Below, piece after piece: positions 1 to 8,515 of a stretch of DNA of 35,166 bases (positions within the stretch are counted from its first letter, which is position 1; every line of letters starts with the position of its first letter). The position numbers and the translations under genes were made by a program. This DNA comes from an uncultured Alphaproteobacteria bacterium (lineage in GTDB: Bacteria > Pseudomonadota > Alphaproteobacteria > CAAGCB01 > CAG-977). Location of the stretch: positions 1 to 35,166 of the forward strand of contig CALXYE010000095.1 of NCBI GenBank assembly GCA_944392845.1, in the 5' to 3' direction. Under the pieces are notes generated by a model. That model saw only the letters and a program-made list of their open reading frames with translations. It was not told the DNA's origin and did no database searches.

Positions 1-82
1 GATGCGGATTGCTATACGCCGGCATCAGCGATTCGTGCGCCATGGCAACATTGCTGTCAAAAATGCCTTGGAACAAACGTCC
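1..82 (-). other. In-frame open continuation after the S41 peptidase stop
   Basis: After the TAA stop of the S41 gene (83-85), the same minus-strand frame stays open to the window edge for 27 codons. It reads GRLFQGIFDSNVAMAHES and onward, which looks more protein-like than the other frames. The only ATGs in this frame lack a visible ribosome binding site. It could be the rest of a longer S41 protein cut by a nonsense mutation, the start of a downstream gene, or chance. The sequence beyond the edge is needed to decide. Confidence 0.2.
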
Positions 83-1573
83 TTACCGCTGAACGGATTT
101 TTGACGATAAAGAGCGGCGGCATTAACCGCCGCTTTTTGATTTTGAGAAAATTTCCGCAACGTCGAATGAAGACTTGAACGGCCTTCTTTTGCCGCATTT
201 TCATGTTCAAGCTTGGTCAATGCGGGTTCCAAATATTTTGCATAATACGCTTTGCGCGGATCGGAAGGGGCTTTGGGATCGTATTCGGCGAAAACGCGCT
301 TGCCCGTTACGGGTTCGTTCAAGGCGCGAAATCCCTTTACGCGCCCTTCGTCCCTGTCCATCGTCAAAGCAACGTCCAAAGCATCCCTGCCGGAACAATT
401 AACATCCGGAGCATGCCCTTTGACTTCTATATTTTCGCCTTCTTTGTCCCAATACGTCAGCTTTGTTACGCCGACGCGCATCAAATAACCGCACGGCATT
501 GCAAAGCTGCCTTGCGTAAACTGTTGCATCCCCGCGGTGTTTTCACCGATATAACGCACGTTCGGATGATGATAAAACGACGTATAAGCGCTTTCTCCCG
601 AAGACGCCACTCCGCGGTCAATCAGAACATCCAAACGCCCTTTAAAGCCTTTTTCTTCGTTAAACGGATAATACGTCTGCGTTTCGTCAAACAAAGTGCG
701 AGTGCGGTTTGAAAAATGTTCGCGAACCAGTATCTGATCTTTTTTCAATCCGTCTTTGGCATAGTTCGATTCTTTATAAGCGCCGTGATCGTGCAAAAAT
801 TTGTTTGAAAGCTTTGTATCGTTAATCTCGCAACGTTTATACGAATTCGTCATGTTGCCGTACAGGCGTTTTGCCACATGATCTATCGGTTTGTCTTCTC
901 CGCCCCCGTTGCCGCGCACGTCCAGCAAAATGCGCCCCTTTTCCCATTTTTCCCGATTCTCGCCGTATGTCTTGTCAAACGCCTCTATAAACCCCTGCCA
1001 CCGTTCGTAACTGCCGTCGGCGCCCAATCTGGGAACGGAAACGACCAAGATGTCTTCGTCGCCGTTCCGTATCGTTCCGATTTGCCACAACGCGCATTCG
1101 TTCCCGAACGAATCATGCGTTCGTTCTTCGGCAAGAACGGTGTAATTTTCAGGCTTGGTTTTCGCGTCGGCGATATTCTTTCCGACATTCGGCTTTTCTT
1201 TTTCCCCGCCGCCCGTCGCGTGCGCCGTCCCCGTCATCAGCATAAAATGCCGATCCTGTATGTACGGCGCCGTCGTCCGCGCGACGTTCAACATAAAATC
1301 TTTTTGACGGACGGGCTCTTTGATGTCGTCATACAGCCGTTCCACGGACTTTTCAAACGCGGCGTTGTTCTCTGCGCCGAACGATTGCCATCCGACATGT
1401 TCCCGCGAAGCCTTCGCCCAAAACGCCAGATTGAATTTTTGTTCTTCTTCGGATAATACCCGATCATCCAGTTCGGGATGTTCTTTGCCGAAATCGCCCA
1501 GCGTCAATCCCCGATATGACGCCGTCATTTGTTCTTCGGATACAGATTCCAGAATCTCTTTAAAGCTTGTCAT
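83..1573 (-). CDS. S41-family (C-terminal-processing-like) serine peptidase
   Basis: This 496-residue protein resembles the S41 (tail-specific/tricorn-like) peptidases. The visible family signatures are the core strand motif DVRGNGGG, the nucleophile region RGVASSGESAY (Ser324/Ser325 within SSGE), and the later GENTAG segment. No signal peptide or PDZ domain is evident, so the protein is either cytoplasmic or exported by an unusual route. The N-terminal 140 residues are helical and charged and resemble no family I know. The start ATG at 1573 has a purine-rich stretch (GGGAG, then CGGGAA) upstream. The gene lies 70 bp downstream of the ATP-grasp gene on the same strand and may be the last member of that operon. 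The substrate is unknown. Peptidase-fold assignment is fairly firm; activity is inferred. Confidence 0.75.
   Translation of the reverse strand: MTSFKEILESVSEEQMTASYRGLTLGDFGKEHPELDDRVLSEEEQKFNLAFWAKASREHVGWQSFGAENNAAFEKSVERLYDDIKEPVRQKDFMLNVARTTAPYIQDRHFMLMTGTAHATGGGEKEKPNVGKNIADAKTKPENYTVLAEERTHDSFGNECALWQIGTIRNGDEDILVVSVPRLGADGSYERWQGFIEAFDKTYGENREKWEKGRILLDVRGNGGGEDKPIDHVAKRLYGNMTNSYKRCEINDTKLSNKFLHDHGAYKESNYAKDGLKKDQILVREHFSNRTRTLFDETQTYYPFNEEKGFKGRLDVLIDRGVASSGESAYTSFYHHPNVRYIGENTAGMQQFTQGSFAMPCGYLMRVGVTKLTYWDKEGENIEVKGHAPDVNCSGRDALDVALTMDRDEGRVKGFRALNEPVTGKRVFAEYDPKAPSDPRKAYYAKYLEPALTKLEHENAAKEGRSSLHSTLRKFSQNQKAAVNAAALYRQKSVQR
114..138 (+). terminator. Terminator-like hairpin inside the 3' end of the S41 gene
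   Basis: GCGGCGG (114-120), loop CATTAA, CCGCCGC (127-133) and then TTTTT form a perfect 7-bp stem with a T tract on the plus strand. It would suit a plus-strand gene ending left of the window, but it falls inside the last codons of the minus-strand S41 gene. It may therefore be only a by-product of an Ala-rich coding stretch. Confidence 0.35.
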
Positions 1574-1643
1574 TTCCCGTTTTCCGCTCCCGTTGCTTTA
1601 CATTGTAGCGGATTTTTTAAAAAAAACAAACAAGCCGGCGCGA

Positions 1644-2600
1644 CTACGATACCGCGTTTAAAATATAACCGACCCGTTCCTCAGGCGTCAGACCGACAGG
1701 ATAAGTTTTTTCGATTTTTTTGACAACGGTCGCCAAACCGCTGCCGTTGGCAATCTGAATCGCCAGTCCGGGACGCGCGTTCAGCTCCAGCATCATCGGC
1801 CCTCTGTCCCTATCCAAAACAATATCCGCACCCAAATATCCCAGTCCCGTCATTTCATAGGCTTTCGCGCCGATCAGCAGGTGTTCGCGCCAAAACGGAA
1901 CGACCAGTTTTGACAGATCCGCCCCCGTATCGGGATGAACGCTGACGGGACGGTTATGCATCACCGCGCGCAACGTTTTTCCGCTCCGAATGTCCAAGCC
2001 TACTCCGACGGCGCCTTGGTGCAGATTCGCGCGGCCGCCCGATTCCGCCGTTGCCAAACGCATCATCGCCATCGCGGGATATCCCTTATAGACAATGATG
2101 CGCACGTCGGGAACCCCCTGATAGCTGAAGTTTTTGAACAAATCGCTGAAATTGACCGTTTCCTCAATAAGGGCGACGTCGTACTGTCCGCCCAAACTGA
2201 ACAACCCGCTCAAGGTATTGGATATATGCCCGAAAACTTCCCGAAAGCTCAAAACTTTTCCCGAGGCGGTAAAAAAACGGTCTTCTTCCCAACGGTTGAC
2301 AACCAGAACGCCTTTACCGCCGCTGCCGTGAGCGGGCTTGATGACGAATTGCGGCGCATTTTTGATGACGTCGGGAAAATCTTTAACCTGGTGCTGATAT
2401 TCAATCACGCCGATCAAACGCGGCGTATTGATGCCCGCCTTTCCCGCCAGCACCTTCGTTTTGACCTTATCGTCGACCAAAGGATACAAGCGGCGGTCGT
2501 TCTGCGGCGCGATAATCTTATAATTGCGGGCGTTCATCCCCAACACGCCGTTCGCTTTCAAAGCGGAAGGAAGGCTGTAATTTTTCAACCAACCGAACAT
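1644..2600 (-). CDS. RimK-like alpha-L-glutamate ligase-related ATP-grasp protein
   Basis: This 318-residue protein is of the 'alpha-L-glutamate ligase-like' ATP-grasp family, which would join an amino acid to an acceptor carboxylate at the expense of ATP. The ATP-binding segment FVIKPAHGSGGKGVLVV (about residues 85-102) and the metal-binding ELNARPGLAIQIAN near residue 285 are both present. Length matches the family (roughly 320 residues). The ATG at 2600 is 1 bp after the stop of the membrane-protein gene, so the two are almost certainly co-translated. Known family members occur in exactly this three-gene arrangement with an inactive-transglutaminase/7TM protein and a retropepsin-like protease. 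The true acceptor is unknown. The stop codon is TAG. Confidence 0.85.
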   Translation of the reverse strand: MFGWLKNYSLPSALKANGVLGMNARNYKIIAPQNDRRLYPLVDDKVKTKVLAGKAGINTPRLIGVIEYQHQVKDFPDVIKNAPQFVIKPAHGSGGKGVLVVNRWEEDRFFTASGKVLSFREVFGHISNTLSGLFSLGGQYDVALIEETVNFSDLFKNFSYQGVPDVRIIVYKGYPAMAMMRLATAESGGRANLHQGAVGVGLDIRSGKTLRAVMHNRPVSVHPDTGADLSKLVVPFWREHLLIGAKAYEMTGLGYLGADIVLDRDRGPMMLELNARPGLAIQIANGSGLATVVKKIEKTYPVGLTPEERVGYILNAVS

Positions 2601-2601
2601 A

Positions 2602-4137
2602 TCACCTTCCTTTTGCCAAGGATGAAAAGCGTTTCAATTCGGTCAGACGGTACCCCGTATACGTTCCCAACAGCATGACGGCAAACAAAATCACCAGATT
2701 GATTTCGTTAAAGGCAAACGTGATATGGCGGATGTATTCGCTGCTGATGACAAGGTAAGTCACCGCCGCGGTCACCATGCTGTAAAAGATTTCGGACAAG
2801 GCGTTGGAAGCGCCGTCTTCTTCCCAGGTAATGGAAGCGCGTTCGATAATCCATGCCGTAATGATAATGGGAAAGAACACGGCCGAAGAAGCGAATTCCC
2901 ATCCCGTACGGTACCCCGCAACGGTCAGAATCTGAATGATCAGAATGACAAAGATTACGACCGATGAAATCCTCGGCACCAAAAGAAGGTTTAAATGCGA
3001 CAAAAGCGCGCGCAAGAGCAGTCCGACGGCAATAATGACGGAAAAGCCGGCCAAGCCCGCCCAAAAGCCCGTCTTGACCAGCGACATGGCAATCAGCATC
3101 GGCGTGAACGTCCCCATTGTTTTAATTCCGACGACGTTGCGCATCAAAACGACGATAAGGATGCCCAAAGGAAAGACCGTCAGCCATTTCAAAGCGTTCT
3201 GTTCCAGCAGGGGCAGGCCGTAGATTGAATAATCGAACACGCGGCGATAGCCTTCCGCCTGCGCCCGATGGCCGGCCAGCTTGAACGACGAAACGACGGA
3301 ACGCAGCGCCGAAAAGCGCACCTTGGACTCCCTGCCGCCCGCGACGTCCAGCAAAGACGCGCTGCCGCGCTGGAAGATAATGAAGTTTTCGGGAAGACCG
3401 GGCTTGCCCGTATTTATGTCGAACAACCGCCATTTGCGGCCGTCATAGGCTTCCAGCATAAGATCCGCTTCGGCCGCCTGCTTGCCCTCCTCCAAACGCA
3501 CGCCGTGCACCAATCGGGCGGGAATTGATTTCAACGCCAACAGCTCGATCATTTTCTCGGCGCGCTGCTTCTGGTTAACCTTGACGGGCAGGAACGCGTT
3601 GACGGCGGGGCTCAAAGGTTCTTTGTTGAAAATACCGATGATTTTTTGCGGCCAGATTCCCTCGAAGTTTTCGGCTTCGGCCAGAATCTCCTCCGCCGTT
3701 TGCTTTTGGCGTTCGTCATAGACGGGCTTTTCCAAGGGCGGGATTTTTTCGTCGGTCAGTTTGCCGCGCTTTTCTTCGTTATCGTACACGGTCAAACGAT
3801 AATAAATGTTCTGTTCCTTTTCCTGCGGCCCCGACGTAAATTCAATTCGTCCGTTTCGGACGTCCCTGCGGACTTCATAACCCTGCGCCCGAACGTCCTC
3901 GTTCAGAATCCTGAAATTCCTTTTGGCGGAAGGCACGGCCAAAGACACCTTTACGGGCTCTCCCGTCGGCACGAACGACACGCGCGCGTCAATGTTCCAG
4001 ACTTTTGCCGTACGGTTCGGACGGAAATCAAATCCCCAGTACGTGATCTTATAATATGCCCCGTACCCCGCAAACGCCGCGGAAAGCAACAGCAAAAGCG
4101 TCAGAACCTTGCGAACCGTAAACAGCTTTTTTATCAT
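2602..4137 (-). CDS. Inactive transglutaminase-like domain fused to seven TM helices (UUP1-type)
   Basis: A 511-residue inner-membrane protein. It starts with a single anchor helix (about residues 10-28), has a soluble domain of roughly 270 residues, and ends with a polytopic domain (about residues 315-495) whose hydrophobic segments fit seven helices. This layout is that of the 'inactive transglutaminase fused to 7 TM helices' family. The soluble domain contains the transglutaminase-like region LLALKSIPARLVHGVRLEEG, but I see no clear Cys-His-Asp triad, consistent with the family name. It sits between the retropepsin-like lipoprotein (11 bp upstream) and the ATP-grasp ligase (1 bp downstream). 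A role in envelope peptide sensing or modification is an inference from the gene set. Confidence 0.82.
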   Translation of the reverse strand: MIKKLFTVRKVLTLLLLLSAAFAGYGAYYKITYWGFDFRPNRTAKVWNIDARVSFVPTGEPVKVSLAVPSAKRNFRILNEDVRAQGYEVRRDVRNGRIEFTSGPQEKEQNIYYRLTVYDNEEKRGKLTDEKIPPLEKPVYDERQKQTAEEILAEAENFEGIWPQKIIGIFNKEPLSPAVNAFLPVKVNQKQRAEKMIELLALKSIPARLVHGVRLEEGKQAAEADLMLEAYDGRKWRLFDINTGKPGLPENFIIFQRGSASLLDVAGGRESKVRFSALRSVVSSFKLAGHRAQAEGYRRVFDYSIYGLPLLEQNALKWLTVFPLGILIVVLMRNVVGIKTMGTFTPMLIAMSLVKTGFWAGLAGFSVIIAVGLLLRALLSHLNLLLVPRISSVVIFVILIIQILTVAGYRTGWEFASSAVFFPIIITAWIIERASITWEEDGASNALSEIFYSMVTAAVTYLVISSEYIRHITFAFNEINLVILFAVMLLGTYTGYRLTELKRFSSLAKGR

Positions 4138-4148
4138 TTCTTTTCGCC

Positions 4149-4688
4149 TTATTTAAGCGTGTGGGAAAGCGACGTATCCACGATCGCGCGTCCGCTCAGG
4201 ATATTGCGGCCGATCAAAGCCTGATATTCGAAATTATCGCGCTTTGCCAAAGTAAATTCGCTGGTAAATTCCTCGCCGCCGAACCTGACCGCCATACTGA
4301 CCTTGAGGCGGTCTTCCTTTTCCTTGATTCTTTTGATGCGGATGCTTTCAAGAACGCGTTTTTCAAACGCGTGCGTTTCCCCCGACCGCCTGTTGACGAT
4401 TTTGAACGAAACCCATTTTTCCCCGTCGCGCTCAAATTCCCTAATATCGTCGGCATCCAGGGACGACGTCGTGGCTCCCGTATCTATTCTGGCTTCAAAG
4501 GCCGACTTCATCGGCAAGATATAAATCGGTTCGACCGCGCCGATTACGTTCGACGGCGTTTCGGCCTTTTTCGGCACTTCCCTGACGGGCGGCGCGACGA
4601 CCGAAACGGCGGGGCATTGCGGGCTTTGACACCCGAACGACAAAACCGAAAGGCTCAAAACCGCCGTGATCTTCATAAAAGCCTTCAT
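4149..4688 (-). CDS. Retropepsin-like aspartic protease lipoprotein (PF05618 'ATP-dependent zinc protease' family)
   Basis: A 179-residue protein with an N-terminal export signal ending near SFGC, which could be a lipoprotein cleavage site although the -3 residue is Ser rather than Leu. The mature part carries the retropepsin-like active-site motif DTGATTSSLDA (about residues 71-81), and the C-terminus has ALIGRNILSG, the usual second hallmark of the family. The family was first annotated as an ATP-dependent zinc protease, but the DTG motif indicates an aspartic protease acting as a dimer. It is the first gene of the operon with the membrane protein and the ATP-grasp ligase. The start at 4688 follows a G-rich stretch (GGGCGGGG); Met5 is an alternative. 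Confidence 0.8.
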   Translation of the reverse strand: MKAFMKITAVLSLSVLSFGCQSPQCPAVSVVAPPVREVPKKAETPSNVIGAVEPIYILPMKSAFEARIDTGATTSSLDADDIREFERDGEKWVSFKIVNRRSGETHAFEKRVLESIRIKRIKEKEDRLKVSMAVRFGGEEFTSEFTLAKRDNFEYQALIGRNILSGRAIVDTSLSHTLK

Positions 4689-4785
4689 AATCCCCGCCCT
4701 TGCTAAAATTTATTTCTCTAATTGTATGTATTGCCCCGCGTAAAGCAAGCAAAATTCGTCGGAAACGACTCGAAGATTTTGGGTA

Positions 4786-4813
4786 TTGACTCCGCATCGG
4801 CGCGGCATAATAT
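4786..4813 (+). promoter_or_regulatory. Candidate promoter of the lactate/malate dehydrogenase gene
   Basis: TTGACT (4786-4791) is a good -35 element. The best -10 candidates are TAATAT at 4808-4813 (16-bp spacer) or CATAAT at 4806-4811 (short 14-bp spacer). It lies about 70 bp upstream of the ATG at 4884, between divergent genes. Confidence 0.4.
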
Positions 4814-4883
4814 TGATTGCGCGAGTGCGGACAAAAAAGCGCCGCGCTCAAACGGAAACCGTCAAAAACATCGGAACGGAACT

Positions 4884-5801
4884 ATGCGAAAGATTACTGT
4901 CGTCGGGGCTGGATTTGTCGGATCAAGCATTGCTTATTCTTTAATGCTGGCGGAAGCGACGGACGAGATCGCGCTGATTGACGTCAACGAAGCAGCCGTC
5001 CGCGCGGAGGTCGCCGACATCCGACCGGGTCTGTCGGCCATCAGTCCGACGCGCGTACATGAAGGATGCTGGGCGGACGCGGCCGACAGTGATATCGTCA
5101 TCGTTACGGCGGGCATCAGCCGCAAGCCGAACGAAAGCCGCATGGATCTGATCGGAAAAAATGCGTCGATTGCCCGCGGAATCGCTCAAAAATTAAAGGA
5201 ATACGGCTCGTCGGCGCTTGTTATCGTCGTATCGAATCCCGTTGACGTCATCACGCGGATCATTGCCGAAGAATTGGGCGAAACGACGGGGCGCGTTTTC
5301 GGAACGGGATGCCTGCTTGATTCGGCGCGTTTCGGTTCCGTTTTGGCGGATTTCCTGAACGTTTCGGAAAAGTCCGTTCGCGCTTTCGTCGCGGGCGAAC
5401 ACGGAGAGGGACAGGTTTTACTGTGGAGCTCCGTCGAAATTGACGGCATCCCCCTTAACGCTTGGTTAAACGAAAGAAACTCGGAGATCCGCGAAGAAGA
5501 TAAGCGCCTGATTGCGAAAAGAATCGCCGATATGGGAGCGAACATCATTGCCGGCAAAGGACGCACGCACTACGGCATCGCAGGCTGTACGGCGTATATC
5601 GTCAACGAATTAAAGCAGGGAAAGACGCTCCTTTTGCCTTTGACGCGCCCCCTGACGGGCGAATTCGGATATGCGGGCGTTTGCGCCAGCCTTCCCTGCG
5701 TGCTGACGACGGACGGAATTACGGGAAGCAAAACCGACGGCATAACCCCCGACGAGATTGAACAAATCAAGCGTTTCCTTGAAGCCTCTAAAAACGCATG
5801 A
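4884..5801 (+). CDS. NAD-dependent L-lactate/malate dehydrogenase
   Basis: A 305-residue Rossmann-fold enzyme of the LDH/MDH family that interconverts a 2-hydroxy acid and its keto acid with NAD(H). It shows the dinucleotide motif VVGAGFVGSSIA at the N-terminus, ID after the second strand, the substrate loop TAGISRKPNESRMDL, the LDSARFG segment and the catalytic histidine in GEHGEG. In the substrate loop the residue that is Gln in typical LDHs is Arg, which in this family favours malate/oxaloacetate. The following NESR resembles lactate enzymes (PGETR) more than malate ones. The start at 4884 is chosen because the family begins with this strand; the open frame upstream (to 4722) is non-homologous. 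Monocistronic by position. Confidence 0.85.
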   Translation: MRKITVVGAGFVGSSIAYSLMLAEATDEIALIDVNEAAVRAEVADIRPGLSAISPTRVHEGCWADAADSDIVIVTAGISRKPNESRMDLIGKNASIARGIAQKLKEYGSSALVIVVSNPVDVITRIIAEELGETTGRVFGTGCLLDSARFGSVLADFLNVSEKSVRAFVAGEHGEGQVLLWSSVEIDGIPLNAWLNERNSEIREEDKRLIAKRIADMGANIIAGKGRTHYGIAGCTAYIVNELKQGKTLLLPLTRPLTGEFGYAGVCASLPCVLTTDGITGSKTDGITPDEIEQIKRFLEASKNA

Positions 5802-5824
5802 ATTTTTTTCGCTTTAAAAAATCC

Positions 5825-5841
5825 CTTAAGCGTTCCTTAAG
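5825..5841 (+). promoter_or_regulatory. PmrA/QseB-type direct-repeat operator
   Basis: CTTAAG (5825-5830), five bases, CTTAAG (5836-5841). This is the form of the PmrA/QseB box, two YTTAAK hexamers separated by 5 bp. It lies 60 bp upstream of the ygiW-like start, in the right place for activation or autoregulation of the operon by its own OmpR-type regulator. Confidence 0.65.
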
Positions 5842-5901
5842 TTCGGAATGTTGAACTGAAATTGTCATCGGGAAAACAACATCGTTTTAAGGAGAAAACA
5901 T

Positions 5902-6267
5902 ATGAACAAGTTTACAGCACTGACTTCCCTGGCTTTGATTTTCGGTTTGGCGGACGGCGCGTCGGCTCAGATGATGCCCCGCGGCGGCTTTCAAGGCCCC
6001 GGACTGCCGATTATGACGGTCGCGGAAGCTTTAAAGGTATCCGACGATACCCCCGTCAAGCTGGAAGGCAAGATTGAAAAAAGCCTCGGCGACGAAAAAT
6101 ATCTGTTTAAGGATGCATCGGGCTCGATCACGATCGAAATCGACGACGATGATTGGAAGGGCGTAACGGCAACGCCGAACGATACGCTCGTTATTGAAGG
6201 CGAAGTTGATTCCGGCATGTTCGAAGCTACCGAAATTGACGTCAACACCGTTACCTTGAAAAAATAA
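5902..6267 (+). CDS. ygiW: YgiW/YdeI-family periplasmic OB-fold (BOF) stress protein
   Basis: A 121-residue exported protein. Residues 1-22 form a signal peptide ending in ASA, followed by a roughly 95-residue bacterial OB-fold domain with [20 protein letters not shown] and the characteristic [10 protein letters not shown] and VIEGEVD strands. Members such as E. coli YgiW/YdeI help tolerate peroxide, cationic peptides and other envelope stress. A strong ribosome binding site AAGGAG (5889-5894) lies 7 bp before the ATG. The gene is 1 bp upstream of the response regulator gene, so it is the first gene of a ygiW-qseB-qseC-type operon, as in enterobacteria and Pasteurellaceae. Confidence 0.85.
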   Translation: MNKFTALTSLALIFGLADGASAQMMPRGGFQGPGLPIMTVAEALKVSDDTPVKLEGKIEKSLGDEKYLFKDASGSITIEIDDDDWKGVTATPNDTLVIEGEVDSGMFEATEIDVNTVTLKK

Positions 6268-6268
6268 C

Positions 6269-6925
6269 ATGCGGATACTACTCATCGAGGATGACGGGCT
6301 AATCGGCGACGGAATAAAAAACGGTCTGGAAAAACCGGGATTCGCCGTCGATTGGTTTTCCGACGGAAACGAAGGGCATGAAGCCCTGTTCCAGGCGGAA
6401 TACGACGCCGTCATCCTCGATCTGGGCCTGCCGGGACGCGACGGCCTTTCGATCCTGAAAGACTGGAGAAATCGCGGACGCTCCGAACCCGTTTTGATCC
6501 TGACCGCCCGCGGCGACGTGGACGAACGGGTCGCGGGGCTGAACAGCGGCGCCGACGATTATCTCGGCAAGCCGTTTTCCCTCAAAGAAGTCCAAGCGCG
6601 GCTCAATGCCCTGATACGGCGGAAAAACGGCGTTTCCGCTCCCGAAATCGTTTATCGGAACGTTACTTTCAATCCGCAATCCCGCAAGACTTTCCTTAAC
6701 GGTCGGGAAGTCGCCCTGTCACCGAAGGAAACGGCTCTTTTAGAAGCCTTGTTATTCAACCGCAACAAGGTCTTGTCTAAAGAGATTTTGGAAAACAAAC
6801 TTTATTCCTGGGACGACGAGGTTTCCAGCAACGCCGTTGAAGTCCACGTTCACCATTTGCGCAAAAAGCTCGGCAAAGACATCGTAAAAACGGTCAACAA
6901 GCTCGGATACATCACGGAGGATTGA
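6269..6925 (+). CDS. qseB: OmpR-family response regulator, QseB/PmrA-like
   Basis: A 218-residue regulator with an N-terminal receiver domain (acidic pocket Glu7-Asp8-Asp9, phospho-acceptor Asp51 in [22 protein letters not shown] switch region, and a KPF lysine near residue 101) and a C-terminal winged-helix DNA-binding domain ending in [21 protein letters not shown]. That recognition helix and the GLPGRDG loop are typical of the QseB/PmrA branch. It is translated right after the ygiW-like gene (1-bp gap, no good ribosome binding site of its own, so probably coupled). Its stop directly abuts the kinase start. A CTTAAG-N5-CTTAAG box upstream of the operon is its likely target. Confidence 0.88.
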   Translation: MRILLIEDDGLIGDGIKNGLEKPGFAVDWFSDGNEGHEALFQAEYDAVILDLGLPGRDGLSILKDWRNRGRSEPVLILTARGDVDERVAGLNSGADDYLGKPFSLKEVQARLNALIRRKNGVSAPEIVYRNVTFNPQSRKTFLNGREVALSPKETALLEALLFNRNKVLSKEILENKLYSWDDEVSSNAVEVHVHHLRKKLGKDIVKTVNKLGYITED

Positions 6926-8275
6926 ATGAAAAAGCTCAATCTGCGCCTGCGTCTGACCGTTTTTTTCATTGTAATCTCGGTTGCCGTGTTCGCGACGGCG
7001 GGAATTTTATCGTGGACGGAATGCCGCGAAAAAGTCGATGAATTTTTTGACACATACCAAATCGCTTTGGCGCGCAGATTATCAACGGCAAACTGGGAAC
7101 AAATCGCCCCCGGCATGCAGGAAATCAGCGACGGGTTGGTTAAAGATATCCGTAACGCCGACGACGAAGACGATGCCGTCGGTTTTGCCGTTTTCAACAG
7201 CGAAGGGCGGAGAATCTTTCATGACGGGGAAAACGGACGGGATTTTCACCCGTTCGGCAGAACGGGCAGCTTCGGCACGGAAGACGTTGACGAAGAAGAC
7301 TGGCGCGTCATTCGCATGATGACGACGGACGGCAAATATATCGTCGCCGTCGGACAAGAGCTGGACTATCGCCGCGAAGTCACGGAAGACATGTTCGAGG
7401 AATTCATGGCGCCGTGGGGTATCGGGCTGATTGTCCTGCTGACGGCGATCATTGTTATGCTGACGTTGGAATTCACGCCGCTGAAACGCCTGGCGGCCGA
7501 TTTAAAAAAGCGTCCCGCGGAAGACCTCTCCCCGCTTGACGAAGCAAACATTCCCGACGAAGTGCGCCCGTTGACGGACGCCGTGAACGGACTGTTCAAA
7601 AGAATTGAACGAATGCTTCAAAGAGAACGCAGCTTCATCGCCGATTCCGCCCACGAACTCCGCAGCCCTCTGACGGCGCTCAAGGTTCAACTGGAAGTCG
7701 CGCGGATGAACGAAGATGATCCGAAAAAGCTCGACGACACGCTCCGAAAATTAGAACGCGGCATTGACCGCGCGGCACATTTGGTCGAGCAGTTATTGGC
7801 TTTGTCGAGAATCGATTCTTCCTTTGAACGGGAGCATGCGCCCCTGGATTGGAGGGAGATCGTCGCTCAGGTCACGGACGAGTATGCGCGGAGCGCGCGG
7901 GAAAAAGAAGCGGTTATTCGCGAAGACATTTCGGGACCTCCGCCTTTTTCGGAAGGAAATCCCGTTTGGGCGGCGCTGATGTTGCGCAATTTGGTTGACA
8001 ACGCGTTAAAATACAGTCCCGCAGGATCGGAAATCAGCATTTCCGTCAAAGACGGAAAACTCGCCGTGTGCAATTCAAACACCGCCGTTCCCGAAGAACG
8101 CCTGAAACATTTGTGCGAACGTTTTTATCGGCCGTCGGGACAAAAAACGGACGGAAGCGGCTTAGGCCTTGCCATTGTTTCGGAAATCGCGGCCGTACAC
8201 GGTTGTTGCACGGATTGCGCCAATACGCCGAACGGCTTTTGCGTAACCGTCTATCGCAAAAAGAATTTATCATAA
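6926..8275 (+). CDS. qseC: Sensor histidine kinase, QseC/PmrB-like
   Basis: A 449-residue inner-membrane kinase. It has a first TM helix (about residues 10-31), a periplasmic sensor of about 130 residues, and a second TM helix (about 165-186). A HAMP-like linker follows, then the H box SAHELRSPLTAL with His243, the N box NLVDNALKYSP (Asn355/Asn359) and GSGLGLAIV near the end. The periplasmic part has two acidic clusters (NADDEDD and EDVDEED), which recall the acidic metal or cationic-peptide sensing patches of PmrB/PhoQ; the ligand is not known here. The start ATG at 6926 directly follows the regulator stop, with GGAGG just upstream. Partner of the response regulator before it. Confidence 0.88.
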   Translation: MKKLNLRLRLTVFFIVISVAVFATAGILSWTECREKVDEFFDTYQIALARRLSTANWEQIAPGMQEISDGLVKDIRNADDEDDAVGFAVFNSEGRRIFHDGENGRDFHPFGRTGSFGTEDVDEEDWRVIRMMTTDGKYIVAVGQELDYRREVTEDMFEEFMAPWGIGLIVLLTAIIVMLTLEFTPLKRLAADLKKRPAEDLSPLDEANIPDEVRPLTDAVNGLFKRIERMLQRERSFIADSAHELRSPLTALKVQLEVARMNEDDPKKLDDTLRKLERGIDRAAHLVEQLLALSRIDSSFEREHAPLDWREIVAQVTDEYARSAREKEAVIREDISGPPPFSEGNPVWAALMLRNLVDNALKYSPAGSEISISVKDGKLAVCNSNTAVPEERLKHLCERFYRPSGQKTDGSGLGLAIVSEIAAVHGCCTDCANTPNGFCVTVYRKKNLS

Positions 8276-8452
8276 CTTTATACTTAATAAAAAACGATGC
8301 ACGCCTTTGTTTCTTATATTATTCTTTTTTTTAAAACAAAGGATTTGAAAGCTGAAAATAACTTTTAAAACATAACAAAGCGATAATGCAAAAAAACAAC
8401 AATAAACATATTGATTACAATCCCACAGAGATATACGCATGCTTTATTTAAA

Positions 8453-8481
8453 TTGAAAACGTCCAAAGTCAATGCTATACT
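8453..8481 (+). promoter_or_regulatory. Strong sigma-70-type promoter of the repeat-protein gene
   Basis: TTGAAA (8453-8458), 17-bp spacer, then TATACT (8476-8481), with a TG two bases upstream of the -10 (extended -10). The predicted transcript would start about 25-30 bases before the ATG at 8516. The preceding 8276-8452 is AT-rich intergenic sequence with no gene. Confidence 0.65.
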
Positions 8482-8515
8482 TATATTTGTGGCAATTTGT
8501 TTCGGGAGGGAAAGA

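Noticed and set aside
878-1456. Long plus-strand frame opposite the S41 gene
   Set aside because: Antisense shadow; the minus strand has the S41 active-site motifs.
8304-8342. CCTTTGTTT / AAACAAAGG inverted repeat after the sensor kinase gene
   Set aside because: The 9-bp A/T-rich arms are separated by 21 T-rich bases, and no T tail follows. It is too weak to call a terminator, though the kinase operon has no better candidate.
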